Shown in pieces: positions 36,301-48,769 of a DNA stretch of 64,000 nt. The DNA is taken from positions 2,332,938 to 2,396,937 of the forward strand of contig CAMZMU010000060.1 of the NCBI GenBank assembly GCA_947311845.1, read 5' to 3'. The notes beneath the pieces were generated by a model. It was not told the DNA's origin and did no database searches. It saw nothing but the letters and a program-made list of their open reading frames with translations. Each line of letters opens with the position of its first letter. Within the stretch, counting starts at the first letter, position 1. The stretch comes from Poa pratensis (Eukaryota > Streptophyta > Magnoliopsida > Poales > Poaceae). Both the position numbers and the translations under genes were made by a program.

Positions 36301-38576
36301 TTAAAAATATATTTTTACAAACAGCCAGTTCTGGACGTTTAAGAAAACACATAGGAACTCTACAAAATTTGAATCACTCAAATAGCTATCACAGATTTAT
36401 CACAAATTAATTAAAGCTACACAGCAAAAATAAACAGGAATTAGAAATAGATACTAGATCTGCTGGAAAAAAATAAGAGAATGGGCCAGGTCTGCCCGGA
36501 TCCGTGCCGTGCGAAGATGGGCCAGCCCGCTGGCCTGCGCGGCGCGCACGCGCAAACGAATCGGTACGTCGCCGTCGATCAGGAGATCGACGGCTCCTGA
36601 TCGTCTCCTTCCTCAGGACAGCGGCACGAACAGGGGCAGGGAGGAACTCGACGGGGGCTGCTGGTTGCTCACCGTGGGGGCTTCGGGGGACAGCGAAGAC
36701 GGTGGAGAGGGGTGCGGAGGTCACTGGAAGGGCAGGGGCAGCAGCAGTTCTTGCCGAAGAACTCCCAAACTGCGGCGGCGTCGAGGACGTCCGTGACGGC
36801 CATGGGACGGCGGCGACGGTTCCGGTGGTCCTAAAATCAAACGAAGATGTCTCAGAGGTAGGTCTGGAAGAGGGGAGCTCAGAGCAATGAAAATGGCGGA
36901 GGATGGTGGACGATATTGCTCGCGAGCTTCCCGGCAAGGTGACGGCCGGAGCGGGAGAACGTGAGCTCGGAGGAGACGAATCCGGGCGCCCCTTCTCGAT
37001 TCCTTGGACGGGTACGCAGAGGACGATGAGGCGGTGTCGAGGACGGCCTCCGATTTGCTCGGGGATGCTCCAATCGCCGGTGATGCGCGACGACATCCAT
37101 GGACAAGGTTCGATCGTGGAGAGAAAGAGAAAGGAGAGGGAGAGAGCAGGAGGGCGAGTGAGGGAGGGAAAGCAGAGGTGCGGCGTCGTGGCGTTCTTAT
37201 CTCCCCGCAGGGCAGCGGAGAGGAGAGCGGGAGGGGGGCCTGGGCGGGTGACGCACGGACGATCGACAACGGCACCACGTCCACCTCAGTGCTACAGAGA
37301 AGACGACCAATTTACAGAAAACCCCCTGCGTTTTCCTCAATTCAAGTTTCTTTTAAAACCAATAGCAAGTTGGGGATTTATTTGGGGTACTTAAACATTT
37401 TATAAAAATTTGAGAAAATTCATGTAGCCTCCCATATACATGTAGAAGCTCCACAAAAATTGGCTTTTGAAAATAAAATGTTTTGAACAACTTTTGTTCA
37501 TATGGCTTAATTATGTTGTTTTTGGTAAATAATATTTGATACTCTTTTAATATTTTCAAGCAAGTGATAAAATATTGTTTTGAACCTTTGGAACTTTCTT
37601 GACAATTATGGCAACTTGAAATAATTTATATTTCCATAGAGAAAATATTTGTTGGAAGAAAAATAGAGAGTTAAGTAGGAAAAATAATTTATTAAGATCA
37701 TTTCTTTAACTCATGATCTTAATTTCCATTTGTTGAATAATTTGAGGAGTTTTCTTTAAATTTAAGTCACATTCCAAATTTGTGACCAGTGGTTTTCCAA
37801 CTTAACACTCAAGTATATAGGTATAATTATTCACCCAAGCAAACAATAAAACAAGGATTAACACTCATTACAACCATAAGTCCAATAAGCAATCAATCAC
37901 AACAAGATCAACATCACAACCAAGTCCACACAATTCAAACCACAAGATTTAATCATACCACCATTTACATAATTAACAATACTATCTTATAAATATGATC
38001 ACACTTAATTATGACAAGATGATGTTTAAAACTATCTCAACTCCACCTTGGTATTTTTGAAAAGGGTTTTGAGCAAGGCAAAATATGTGGGGTAATATAT
38101 TCCCCACTTGTGTTCTTTTTAAAAGGAAGTGATAATCAAAGTTTATAAAATGGGAGTTGCATACAAATGCAAAATATCAAGTTGAAAAGATAGATAGGAG
38201 ATAGCATATAGATCTCCATATTTTTGGGAACACATAGTTTTGGAAATACTTTTTCTTTCTCAATTAATGGGTATTAGTTTTGGGTGTTGCTAAACCAAGT
38301 ATCTTTGAAATGGAGTTGGCCAAAAGGAGAATGGAAAAGATATATGGAATATTTTCTTTTCATAACATGATCACCAAAGTTAAATATATTTTTATATTGG
38401 TTGGGTCTTATTTTTACTAGTCAAAACAATTTAAACAACAAGTCACACTAGGTTCAACATAGCAATGGGATGGAAAACATAATCATCAGTAAAATATTTC
38501 AAAAAGTTTTTGTTGGTTGTGAATTTTGGTCTTGTAAAACTAAGTTTTTCTTAGTTTCCAAATTTGGGATGTGACA
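33377..38576 (-). repeat. Element C right LTR (5' LTR in element sense)
   Basis: 5200 bp, nearly identical to 24989-30179. Small differences include T and A run lengths and a 3-bp insertion at about 36581. GC-rich block at about 36480-37270. Confidence 0.95.
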
Positions 38577-38581
38577 GTTCA

Positions 38582-39846
38582 TGGTTTCACAAATACACTC
38601 TCTCTTTAATAAAGTGGTAGACAATTGAACACTAGAGTTGACATATGAGATTGCAACACAACAGTTTAATGACAAGTTATAATTATATGGGCATCACGTC
38701 CTAACATAGAGATCTTTTGTTTATTAATCTCTCTTATACTCCACCAAGATGCGAACTAAATCATAATACCTCAGTAATTAAGATAACTCAGAGTATAGCA
38801 ATAAGTATCATGACATGAAGTTAAAATAAGAACATGCCAGATCTAGTCATGGAGTAGTGGTAATGGTCACACCCACATCTCCGGTACCATGGTATTTCTT
38901 TTTATCCCTAGTGAGGCAACAAAGTAAGGTAGAGATACCCAAGTGGATCGCAGAACTTTCTCTCACGTTCACTGCACTAGCCACCCCCCGTTACTCTAAC
39001 TAATGCACACGTTCCCCCTCACACGCTCTCATAAACATGCTTGATCATGACAAGTAAATAAGAACGGGGTACATAATATGCATCTACTTTCATAACTGAA
39101 ACAAAACCATTGCAATCTCAAACATACATTAACTCATAAAAAGATCCACCACAAAGGTATTACATAGATGACCGTAATCATGTTCAGCAGCTCATACGGT
39201 ACTAATTAGTGTAGCTCAAGAGAGAGAGATACATAAGTTACTTCCACAAACTCATAGTCCAGAGGTGGACTACTCCCTCTTCATCATGGAGACGGTGGAG
39301 AAGTCGTTGGAGAAGATGGAGACCACGCCGGCAGTGCCCCGCCGGATTCCCCCCCATTTGCAACTCCAGGCCTCTGTTTCGTGGTTTCTATGTTTCTGCG
39401 GCACTCCTTCCAAAGAACGTCGGGGGGCTATTTTTATAGTCAGTTTTAGGTCAAAACCGAGTCGGTGGAGGAAAGATCGACGACAACGGAGCTCCGAGGC
39501 CCAAAGGAGGGGGTCCCACGTGGCCCAGGTACCTAGCGGCGTGGGCCCACTCAACTTTGGCCTCCGACTTCCTTTCGTGCGCTTCCTTGGCTCCTACGCT
39601 TTGTTCCTTCCAAAAATTGATGCCCGTAAAATATTAGGTCATTTGGACGTCGTTTGGGTCCCTAAAACATTAAAATATAGAAAACAGAGTTTTCTGACTG
39701 TGCAGGGTTAATTCCATAAAAATAGGAAACATACCAAATATTCCCAAAATCATTATAAAACAGTGATATAACCCTTATATGATGCAAATATGACTGGAAT
39801 ATAAGTAAAATAATGCAAAGTTCATGTATGCATTTTACATGCATCA
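38582..39846 (-). repeat. Element B left LTR, inner part
   Basis: Continuation of the LTR begun at 24554, matching 45100-46363 and ending ACATGCATCA. Open frames here (for example 39265-39711) recur in the right LTR and are not genes. Confidence 0.95.
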
Positions 39847-42800
39847 ACATCCCCAAGCTTAACCTATACTCGTCCTCGAGTATGAAGGTGATAAAACTAA
39901 CATGGACTTTGCATTTTAATACTATCAATGGATATCAAAGATGATTACTATTTCTACATAGAGTCAAATGATTCATTCTTAAAAGGACTAGCAATAAGGA
40001 TGGCAATTTTACCCATGGGTAAGGATACCCGTGGGTATCGTACCCGCATGGGTAGGGTATAGGCACAATTTTATACCCATGCGTAGTACCAGTATCTTAC
40101 CCGTTAAGTCACGGGTAGGGCACGGGTATAGCTTTGTACCCGTGGGTATACCCATACCCTACCCATTTATACTAACATGTGGAAGATACCCGTGGAGATC
40201 CAACATCCATTCTCATGAGCTTGTGAACCTATGTTAAAATTATTATTAGTTATTAATTTGAGTTGAGATAATTGTTAGGTACTCATTGTGTTGAGATAAA
40301 TGTTTTTCTTTTGTGAAATGCGTTATCGATGAATGTAAAATTATGAATAACTTGCGTACTATTTAATCTACCCGTTGGATACCCAATGGGTATGGGTACC
40401 CGTCGGGTATGGGTACGGGTAAAGTTTCATACCCGTGGGTACGGGTATGGGTAGAATTTTTTACCCATTGACTACACGGGTATTGATATGGTATTGCTCT
40501 ACCCCCCCATATCCTACCCATTGCCATCTTTAAGTAGCAATATGCAAGATAGATTATGAAGTGATATCAAGTATTCAATGCAAGGATGTTCAATGATAAT
40601 TCACAAAGTGTAACATAAAAGAAAGTACTATGGACCACATGTATGCATAATGAGAAGAAAGAACATCCTATAATGGCCATAGAGTATTGATGAAAATCTG
40701 AATATAAAAGGTGGACACTTTGGAAAGATATATATGAGTAGAGGTAAAGCATGAATAAGTTTCATCTAACTTCTGAACTTCTCTACTTAAGTTAATGATT
40801 GTAATGTGTAATCCTTGGTGTCAAGCTCTCATTCCCCTATCATAGCATCTTGAATGATTAAGTTTAAAGTGAAAGCAAATATGAGTAGTGTGCTTGACAA
40901 AGTACAGGTTGAAAGTCTCATGCCCCTTGAATACAAGTACCTACTCCATGTGTTACTCAACTTGGGAAACAAAGCAAGTTCAAGTTAAATATCATTGTAA
41001 GTAATAATAGTATCATTAAGAGCGTCAACTGGGGTACCTCTTGTCCCAGGATATGGAACAAGCCCATATCAAAATGACAAGACAAACAAACACAATGAAC
41101 AATCTCAACACCCTTTTTATTTACCATTAGATAGCTTTTTATTGTAAGGTGTATCACAGAAGGTTCACCATAGCATGTAAGTAAATTTCCACCATGAATG
41201 ATGCATGGCTTAGATTAGCGGCCCAGGCGTCTCTCTAACCATTTATACAAACTCATTTAAACTCACTTCATTTCCACATTTATTTCACCCATGGTAAGCA
41301 TCCATAAACAAAAGTACATGATATCAACTAAATGAAATGAAGTGCATGTTGAAAGCTTGCCATGTGACAGCACATATGAGCTAACTCTCAACCAAAGACA
41401 TTTGTCAAGCCCACAACATCATAATTTTAATCACAATGGGTCATGTTTTATCTATGCAATGAAAGTAAAGTGTGCATCAAGTTCGAGAGAGCTCTATAAC
41501 CAACTTTTCCCATAACAATCAACAACATAAGCATTTTCATTCAGAGGTATAGATAACACAAATATCATGATAAACATACTCGGAATAGCATAAAGCTAAT
41601 AGGTAGATATGGTGGACTCACTGGAAAAACTTTGGTTGAAGGTGTTGGAAACAAGTTTTTGCTTGTTGGAATTTTTGGGCTAGCAAGAGGGAGAAAGTTG
41701 ACCATCTAAATGCATGCATGAGTGTCCATAGAACTAACCAATCCATGTTAAACAAAGTAAATAACATTCAGCATCAAAACATGAATAAAAGATAGCTCTT
41801 GATAAAATACTTGCAAATTATTACTCATTAACAAGCTCATGAATCATGCAACTATATGTATCTTTTAAAATCAACTCCAACATCCCTTTTCCCAATCTAA
41901 TAATAGCATCCAACATAAATCAACCCAAATTTCCAGTAGCTCTCTCATATATAAATGATAGTGTGGTGGTCTCACAAAATAAAAATCAAACCAAAACAAA
42001 CAAAAAGACGCTCCAAGTTTATGCGATAAAGTGTTTCGATCGAAAAACAGAAGTTAGACGTGTGCAAACCGAGAGTGTGTAGGTCCAGTGGGGTTGTCTT
42101 CACATCCCCAAGCTTATGGTCTTCACCATCCTTGGATAGCTCTTGGTGCATCTCCTCTAATCCCTGTGAAAAAACTTCAAAACACCGTTTCTCCCATTTC
42201 TTTTTCTGTGGGGTGCATTAGTAGTGATAAACAAATAGATTTCTTGCTGCATATAATCCTTGAACAAAAATTCATATGGATGTCCAGAAAGTGTATAATG
42301 TTGTATGCCTACTCATAAACTCAATTGGATAAAAAGATTCAAGTTAAAAGTTCAAAGCATGCATCAAACAAAATGGGACAGAATCTGTCCAGAAAAACAG
42401 CAGCAGCAAAACGTATTTTTCTACCCTACTAAACTTTGTCGAAAAATTCCGAAAAAATTCATGCATACAGAGGATGAAAAGTTGCAACTACAGTTCAAAT
42501 ATGAGCTCATTCGGAGTTACAGAATAAGAATTAAAAATCATACCGTGCACAGATTCGTGCAGGAATAAAATCTCCGAACGCTATAAGCAACTTTTCAAAC
42601 CAAAATGAGTAAAACTTGGCACTTTATTAAAAATTCCAGAAACTAAACTAAAACAAAGTCTCTTGTTACAGCAAGAGGACACAAAGAAAATCAAAATAAA
42701 AACAACCGGGTTGCCTCCCGTAAAGCGCTTTCTTTATAGCCATATAGCTAGGCTTCTTACTTGATGTTTATGAGGACGAAGCTCATGAGGGAGCTTGAAC

Positions 42801-42892
42801 TTTGGTGTCCCTCTTCCTTGGAAAGTGTTCATGCATAATACCAGGATCCCATGGTGTTCTCAAACCAATCAAAATAATAGTCAAGTTGAACC
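39847..42892 (-). other. Element B internal region, non-coding part
   Basis: About 3 kb lying 3' of the gag-like ORF in element sense. It shows no polymerase motif. CCCCAAGCTTA recurs at 39852 and near 42107, and again in the coding part near 43710 and 44471. It contains the MITE at 39995-40532. Confidence 0.8.
39995..40532. mobile_element. hAT-like MITE inside element B
   Basis: 538 bp with ends TAAGGATGGCAAT and the complement of TAAAGATGGCAAT. Flanks are ACTAGCAA (39987-39994) and AGTAGCAA (40533-40540), an 8-bp duplication with one mismatch. The interior is dense in ACCCGTGGGTA, TACCCATGGGTA and similar palindromic words. No transposase. Confidence 0.85.
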
Positions 42893-44235
42893 CTAGTTGA
42901 GAGAAAAACAAAACACAAAAGTAATAACAACGAAGTCTTTCTTTCTATGCATTGGCATTTTGTATATGAATGAATCACCATAAATAGAAGTTTCCCAATG
43001 CATATTAACAATATTTACTTGCAGCATATAATTATTAGTAACATAAAGAGGGTTCTTATCACCTCCTCTTTCATAATAGTTGCAAGTAGTAGAAATAAAT
43101 TCAACCATATAACCACAAGAATCATTCAACTTAGATAATTTAGGCACATAAAGAGGATTATTAAATTTATTATGGAATTCATTAGCATGCTTCCCTCTTT
43201 CAAAATAGTTAATAAGATCAATATCAAGTTTACTATCATGATTGCAACAAAGATTTGGAACTAAAGATAGTTGCAAATCACATAAGTATTTCTCAACATA
43301 AGCAAATTTCTCCTCTATGGTGTAAGTAGGAGAGTTCAAGAACAAAGTAGGACTCTCATGAGTAAGAGTACCATCACAAACAGCAAGTATATCATTTTCA
43401 TCCTGACATAAATAAGTAACAACTTCTAAACATGGAGGATTATCAATAAGCATAGGACCATCATCTAAAGCATTATCATATAGCATATTTAAGCAACACT
43501 CCTCATTATCATCAATAAGTTCACTAGTAGCATTGAAAAGTAAAGGAGCATTATTAGTTTCATCATAATAGCATGGGTTATCATATAGGACCATAGAATT
43601 TTCAGTTTGACACTCATCATAACATGGATTCTCATAAATAACAAAAGATTTTTGAGTTTGAGTGCTATTATCAAATGTTGATGGTGAAGTTGGGAGATCC
43701 AACTCTTCCCCAAGCTTAGGTTGGAGCACATCCATTTCAATCTCCTCTTCACATACTTCCTCTTCCAAGCTTATGTTTTCATCATCCTCTTCCTGCAAAA
43801 TATTAGTACTTTCCATGGAAGCAAGAATTCTTTCTTTAACATAAACATTATCACTAAATTCCTTTTTGCAAAGTTGGAGAAGAATAGAAATGTGTCCTTT
43901 CATTACACGAGCTTCATGACTAGTTGCAAAAAAATTATCAATAAAAAGTCTATCTCATGGGCTGCAACATAAGCAATATATTTCTCAACTTGTTCTATAT
44001 CATGGCATGCAAATTTACACTCTTGATAAGAAGCAATAATAGGATCACTATTATACTTACATTGATAGAGAGAGTGTTTATAGTCTTTTCTAAAGCAGCA
44101 AGTTATATTATGTAATTCACAAAACTCAGTGGCCATATCATTAAGATGTTCAAGCAATTCAAGCATTCTATTTCCTTCTTTGGTTGATCGATATTCATAG
44201 TAAGCTCCCATAGTTTTGACATAACCTTCCTCCAT
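42893..44235 (-). pseudogene. Element B gag-like ORF, one frameshift
   Basis: It starts MEEGYVKTMGAYYEYRSTKE at 44235, 356 bp after the primer site, and is open to about 43950. There the frame changes by one base, and the same protein continues (NFFATSHEARVMKGHIS, then ILLQLCKKEFSDNVYVKERI) to a stop at 42893. The middle is acidic (EEDDENISLEEEVCEEEIEM), followed by repeated NPCYDE/NPCYYDE units, and the C-terminal third is rich in Asn, Tyr and Cys. There is no zinc knuckle and no pol domain. Its position immediately after the primer site and its coiled N-terminus suggest a gag-derived protein, but I recognise no Pfam family. It may be the only product of this element. Confidence 0.65.
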
Positions 44236-44590
44236 AGCGTAGCATACATATTAAAAACAACACTAGTTTTTATGGATTTTATGTTTTTAGATGAAAACTG
44301 AAAATAAAATGATACTAAACAATGCAAACCGAAATAACAAATGCAAACAAAATGCAAAACTGAAAATAAATATGCAAACCGAACTTAAAAATGCAAGACA
44401 ATGACAAAACAAGATAAATTGCTTTGAAGGTAAAGATGGATAAGATGATGCTCACGTAGGTGCAACCTCCCCAAGCTTAGGTGTTAGCACAAGTTGGTGA
44501 TGAAGTTGACTTGGTGAGATATCCTTGGATAAACCCGGCGCCAGAAAACAGAGCTAGTGCAGGGGACCCTTGGATAAACCTTTCAGCAAT

Positions 44591-44611
44591 GATTCCCCGG
44601 CAACGGCGCCA
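44591..44611 (-). other. Primer-binding site of element B (tRNA-Asp type)
   Basis: The minus strand reads TGGCGCCGTTGCCGGGGA, complementary to the 3' end of plant tRNA-Asp(GUC), 11 bases inside the right LTR. A partial copy of the LTR-proximal sequence (GGCGCCAGAAAACAG) lies 68 bp further in at 44537-44551. Confidence 0.88.
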
Positions 44612-44622
44612 GAAAACAGTCT

Positions 44623-46363
44623 TGATACCCGATGACGTAGTTACCTGCGTCAAAAGAATATGGGTTAGGTTGAGACTCCAAGTGCAGAGTGTGTAGTAAG
44701 TGGAAGACGTGTTTTCCCCACGAGGGGTGACTCGAGGGTTTAATATCGAACTCTCGGGGAATCAGTAGTGAAGATTTATCTTTCCTATCCTTCTTTTGGT
44801 TACCTACAAAACAAAGTAAATGTTTTGGTCCTCAACCTCACCTAGTGGTTGTCAAGCACAAGGTGTGAGAATGATATCAAGATAATATGCAATGCAAACA
44901 AGAAATAAATATGCAATGGTGGTAAATAAATATGCAAGGATGGTGGTAGCAATGATAAATGATATTTTTGGGTTTTATATGATGAATGCAAGATGTAAAA
45001 GTGTTTTTGTATTTTCGGATTTTTAAATGGCAGAAAATGGTAAAGTGGTAAAAGTGTTGGAAAGGTGTTTCTTATGATTAAAAATGGACCGGGGTTCATG
45101 GTTTCACAAATGCACTCTCTCTTTAATAAAGTGGTAGACAATGGAACACTAGAGTTGACATATGAGATTGCAACACAACAGTTTAATGACAAGTTATAAT
45201 TATATGGGCATCACGTCCTAACATAGAGACCTTTTGGTTATTAGTCTCTCTTATACTCCACCAAGATGCGAACTAAATCATAACACCTCAGTAATTAAGA
45301 TAACTCAGAGTATAGCAATAAGTATCATGACATGAAGTTAAAATAAGAACATGCTAGATCTAGTCATGGAGTAGTGGCAATGGTCACACCCACATCTCCG
45401 GTAGCATGGTATTTCTTTTTATCCCTAGTGAGGCAACAAAGTAAGGTAGAGATACCCAAGTGGATCGCAGAACTTTCTCTCACGTTCACTGCACTAGCCA
45501 CCCCCCGTTACTCCAACTAATGCACACGTTCCCCTCACACGCTCTCATAAACATGCTTGATCATGACAAGTAAATAAGAACGGGGTACATAATATGCATC
45601 TACTTTCATAACTGAAACAAAACCATTGCAATCTCAAACATATATTAACTCATAAAAAGATCCACCACAAAGGTATTACATAGATGACCGTAATCATGTT
45701 CAGCAGCTCATACGGTACTAATTAGTGAAGCTCAAGAGAGAGATACATAAGTTACTTCCACAAACCCATAGTCCAGAGGTGGACTACTCCCTCTTCATCA
45801 TGGAGACGGTGGAGAAGTCGTTGGAGAAGATGGAGACCACGCCGGCAGCGCCCCGGGAGTTTTCCCCCTCCAATCTGCAACTCCAGGTCTCTGTTTCGTG
45901 GTTTCTGTGTTTCTGCGGCGCTCCTTCCAGAGAACGTCGGGGGGCTATTTTTATAGTCGGTTTTAGGTCAAAACCGAGTCGGTGGAGGAAAGATCGACGG
46001 CAACGGAGCTCCGAGGCCCAAAAGAGGGGGTCCCACGCGGCCCAGGTACCTGGCCGCGTGGGCCCACTCAACTTCGGCCTCCGACTTCCTTTCGTGCGCT
46101 TCCTTGGCTCCTACGCTTTGTTCCTTCCAAAAACTGATGCCCGTAAAATATTAGGTCATTTGGACGTCGTTTGGGTCCCTGAAACATTAAAATATAGAAA
46201 ACAGGGTTTTCTGACTGTGCAGGGTTAATTACATAAAAATAGGAAACATACCAAATATTCCCAAAATCATTTTAAAACAGTGATATAACCCTTATATGAT
46301 GCAAATATGACTGGAATATAAGTAAAATAATGCAAAGTTCATGTATGCATTTTACATGCATCA
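44623..46363 (-). repeat. Element B right LTR (5' LTR in element sense)
   Basis: 1741 bp, complete, TGATACCCGATGACG to ACATGCATCA on the plus strand; followed by the GTGCA target duplication. Confidence 0.95.
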
Positions 46364-46368
46364 GTGCA

Positions 46369-47025
46369 GCGCCTTCCCGGGACAGGAGCTGACGGTGGAA
46401 AGCGGTTAAGGAGTTGGATACCCGGGAGGGACTGGATGGATCGAGGACGCGGCAAAAAAACAGCTAAGTCCTTGCATCAGCATCCTGCACTTAGGCATAA
46501 CATCTCGCTCGGAGTCAATATACCATCGACCTGCGCATGCTTGACAGTTGATGAGAGCCTTTGTGGTGGAAATGCTACCACCCCAGCGAACGGTCTGTTT
46601 CCCTCTGGCCAAGTACCTGTGGACAGTGGAGTCAGACACCCGGAAGGTATAGTGCTCTTAGGGGTACCACTACTGTGTGCGGAACAGTCAGGGTATCTGG
46701 CACCTAAGGGACCTCCTCTGAAACTTGACGGCGCGTTAGTGCAAAGGAAGATTTGGGACATGACCCCGGGAGTTGAGGCTAGGTTGCATTCATCTGAATT
46801 TAAATTCTGAATTACAATTCCGAATTACATTCAGCTGTGCAACTTCTTGACTACATAACAAGCCTATGCTACTAAGGCAGTCCAGGGTCACGGCTGTGCA
46901 GACTTGTCTTCTGTTCTGTTTTCGCCTGCTGAGTGAACTCCGGACTCCCGGGGACGCCTGGGATGAAGGAGGGCATTCGCGCAGGATCTTCAGGGGTCCC
47001 ACGGGCCGGGGAACTTCCGAGCGAA
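46369..47025 (+). other. Element A 3' untranslated region, second part
   Basis: Element A sequence between the insertions of B and D; GCGAA at 47021-47025 is D's left target copy. A 148-codon open frame (46364-46810) has no recognisable domain and starts in B's target duplication, so I do not call it. Confidence 0.7.
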
Positions 47026-48471
47026 TGATACGTCTCAAACGTATCTATAATTTTTGATGTTCCATGCTTGTTTTACACCAATTACTACATGTTTTGCATC
47101 TACTTTATATCACTTTTATACATTTTTTGGGACTAACCTATTAACAAGATGCCGAAGCGCCAGTTCCTGTTTTCTGCTGTTTTTGTATTTCAGAAAAGCT
47201 AGTCTGGAAATATTCTCGGAATTGGACGAAAATTTACGGAGGCCCCTATTTTATCATAAGACACCTGGAGTCCGAAGGGGAGACGAAGTTGAGCCACGAG
47301 GGCCCCACACGTGGGCTCAGCGCGGCCAAGGGCCCACCGACGCCCAGGGGTGGTGTCGCCTCCTCGTGCACCGCCTCGCGACGCCCTTTGGACTATATAT
47401 TGCCCCTGACCTAAAACTCACAGAACAATCGACGATTTCTCCAGAAGAGTCCGTAGCTCTGCCGCCATCCAAAACCCTAATTGGGGGACAAAGTCTCTGT
47501 TTCGGCACCTTGCCGGGACGGGGAATTGCCCCGGAGCCATCTCCATCGACGCCACCGCCATCTTCATCGCCGTTGCTGCCTCCCATGATGAGGAGGGAGT
47601 AGTTCTGCGCCGAGGCTGAGGGCTCTACGGTAGCTATGTGGTTTATCTCTCTCTCCCATGGTGTGATCTTTATGTGATCATGAGCTTTGTAATCTAGTTG
47701 AATCCATAGATGTTACTCTTCATTATCTTATATGCTACTCAAGTGGTTTTATTAATGTAATCTCCGGAGTCACCTTTGTCCCATGGTGCGAAGTTGACAG
47801 TGTGCGCCCCGTGTGTGGCTCTTAGGCTAAAGATAACAGGAATACTTATCATGAGTTATTATTTGCGTTGGATGTCTCTATGAAATTGCGGTGTTTGTCT
47901 AGTACCTTCTAGGGCGCTCAAGTTGACAGTGTGGGGTTAACTAGACATGGGAATGCGACTTTGAGGTGTGCTTTTATAACCCTACGCAGTGGATTGGTGT
48001 TCGTTATCCAACGAGAGAATAACTCAGTGTAGCATAGTGAAGAGGAAATATCTATGTATTCAATTATATTATTATTATTGAGAGTGTCCACTAGTGAAAG
48101 TATGATCCTAGGCCTTGTTTCCAAGCATTGAAACAGCGTTTACTCTCATTTTATCTCATGTTTGCTTGCTGCAATTTTTATTTCAGATTGCAATTACCAC
48201 TTATAATCATCCATATTACTTGTATTTCACTATCTCTTCGCCGAACTAGTGCACTTATACACCTGACAAGTGTATTGGGTGTGTTGGGGACACAAGAGAC
48301 TTCTTGTATCTTAATTGCAGGGTTGCTTGAGAGGGATATCTTTGACCTCTACCTCCCTGAGTTCGATAAACCATGGATAATTCACTTAAGGGAAACTTGC
48401 TGCTGTTCTACAAACCTCTGCACTTGGAGGCCCAACACTGTCTACAAGAATAGAAGCGTGCGTAGACATCA
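47026..48471 (+). mobile_element. Element D: solo LTR in A
   Basis: 1446 bp, TGATACGTCTCAAACGTATC to GCGTAGACATCA, with GCGAA on both sides (47021-47025, 48472-48476). There is no internal domain, so LTR-LTR recombination removed the rest. The 5' end and the 3' CTTGGAGGCCCAACACTGTC stretch are typical of abundant Triticeae Gypsy families (Sabrina, WHAM or Fatima type, from memory). It reads on the plus strand. Confidence 0.92.
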
Positions 48472-48769
48472 GCGAACCCCGGCACATGCTGGCTGCAGAG
48501 GAGGTGCACGTGGTCCACGAACTTATCCATGATGTCCTCCTCATCCTGTACGAAGGCCAAGAGACAAAAAGGAGAACAAGTTCTTCTCCTTTTCAAGATC
48601 TACAGCGGGGGCTAATTTTTACAAACAAAAAGATTGGCTCCCGGCGCGCGAGGAGCACCACCATACAATGGAAGACGCTACTTCCAGAAGTACGTCGACA
48701 AGGCAGCCAAGAAGGAGGTCAAGGACATCTTCAGGACCGCCGACTTGAAGCTCCTCGCCCTCAGGGAAG

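Larger units (their letters stand above)
24989..38576 (-). mobile_element. Element C: LARD (Sukkula-like large retrotransposon derivative)
   Basis: Two LTRs of 5191 and 5200 bp enclose 3.2 kb. Target duplication GTTCA at 24984-24988 and 38577-38581. Ends are TGTGAGGACC and GGATGTGACA on the plus strand. The complement of TGGTATCAGAGCC (initiator tRNA-Met primer site) at 33360-33372 next to the right LTR, and a minus-strand AAGGGGGGAAGAG tract at 30182-30195 next to the left LTR, show that it reads on the minus strand. No coding domain is found in the interior. Size and structure match the LARD class described from barley (Sukkula); the family name is a suggestion. LTRs differ by about 1 % in the stretches compared, so it is the youngest layer. 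Confidence 0.93.
24554..46363 (-). mobile_element. Element B: non-autonomous LTR retrotransposon nested in A
   Basis: It is flanked by GTGCA at 24549-24553 and 46364-46368. LTRs of 1.70 and 1.74 kb start TGATACCCGATGACG and end ACATGCATCA on the plus strand. The primer site beside the right LTR reads TGGCGCCGTTGCCGGGGA on the minus strand, the complement of plant tRNA-Asp, so the element is transcribed leftward. A purine-rich tract (TAAGCTTGGGGATG, minus) abuts the left LTR. The 4.8-kb interior has one gag-like ORF and no protease, RT or integrase, so movement would need proteins from elsewhere. Its left LTR is interrupted by element C. Confidence 0.93.

Noticed and set aside
39265..39711. 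148-codon frame (and 167 codons at 45725-46228)
   Set aside because: Antisense frames inside element B's two LTRs; no retroelement or host domain.
47054..47602. 182-codon frame in solo LTR D
   Set aside because: Entirely within an LTR with both target duplications visible; no domain.
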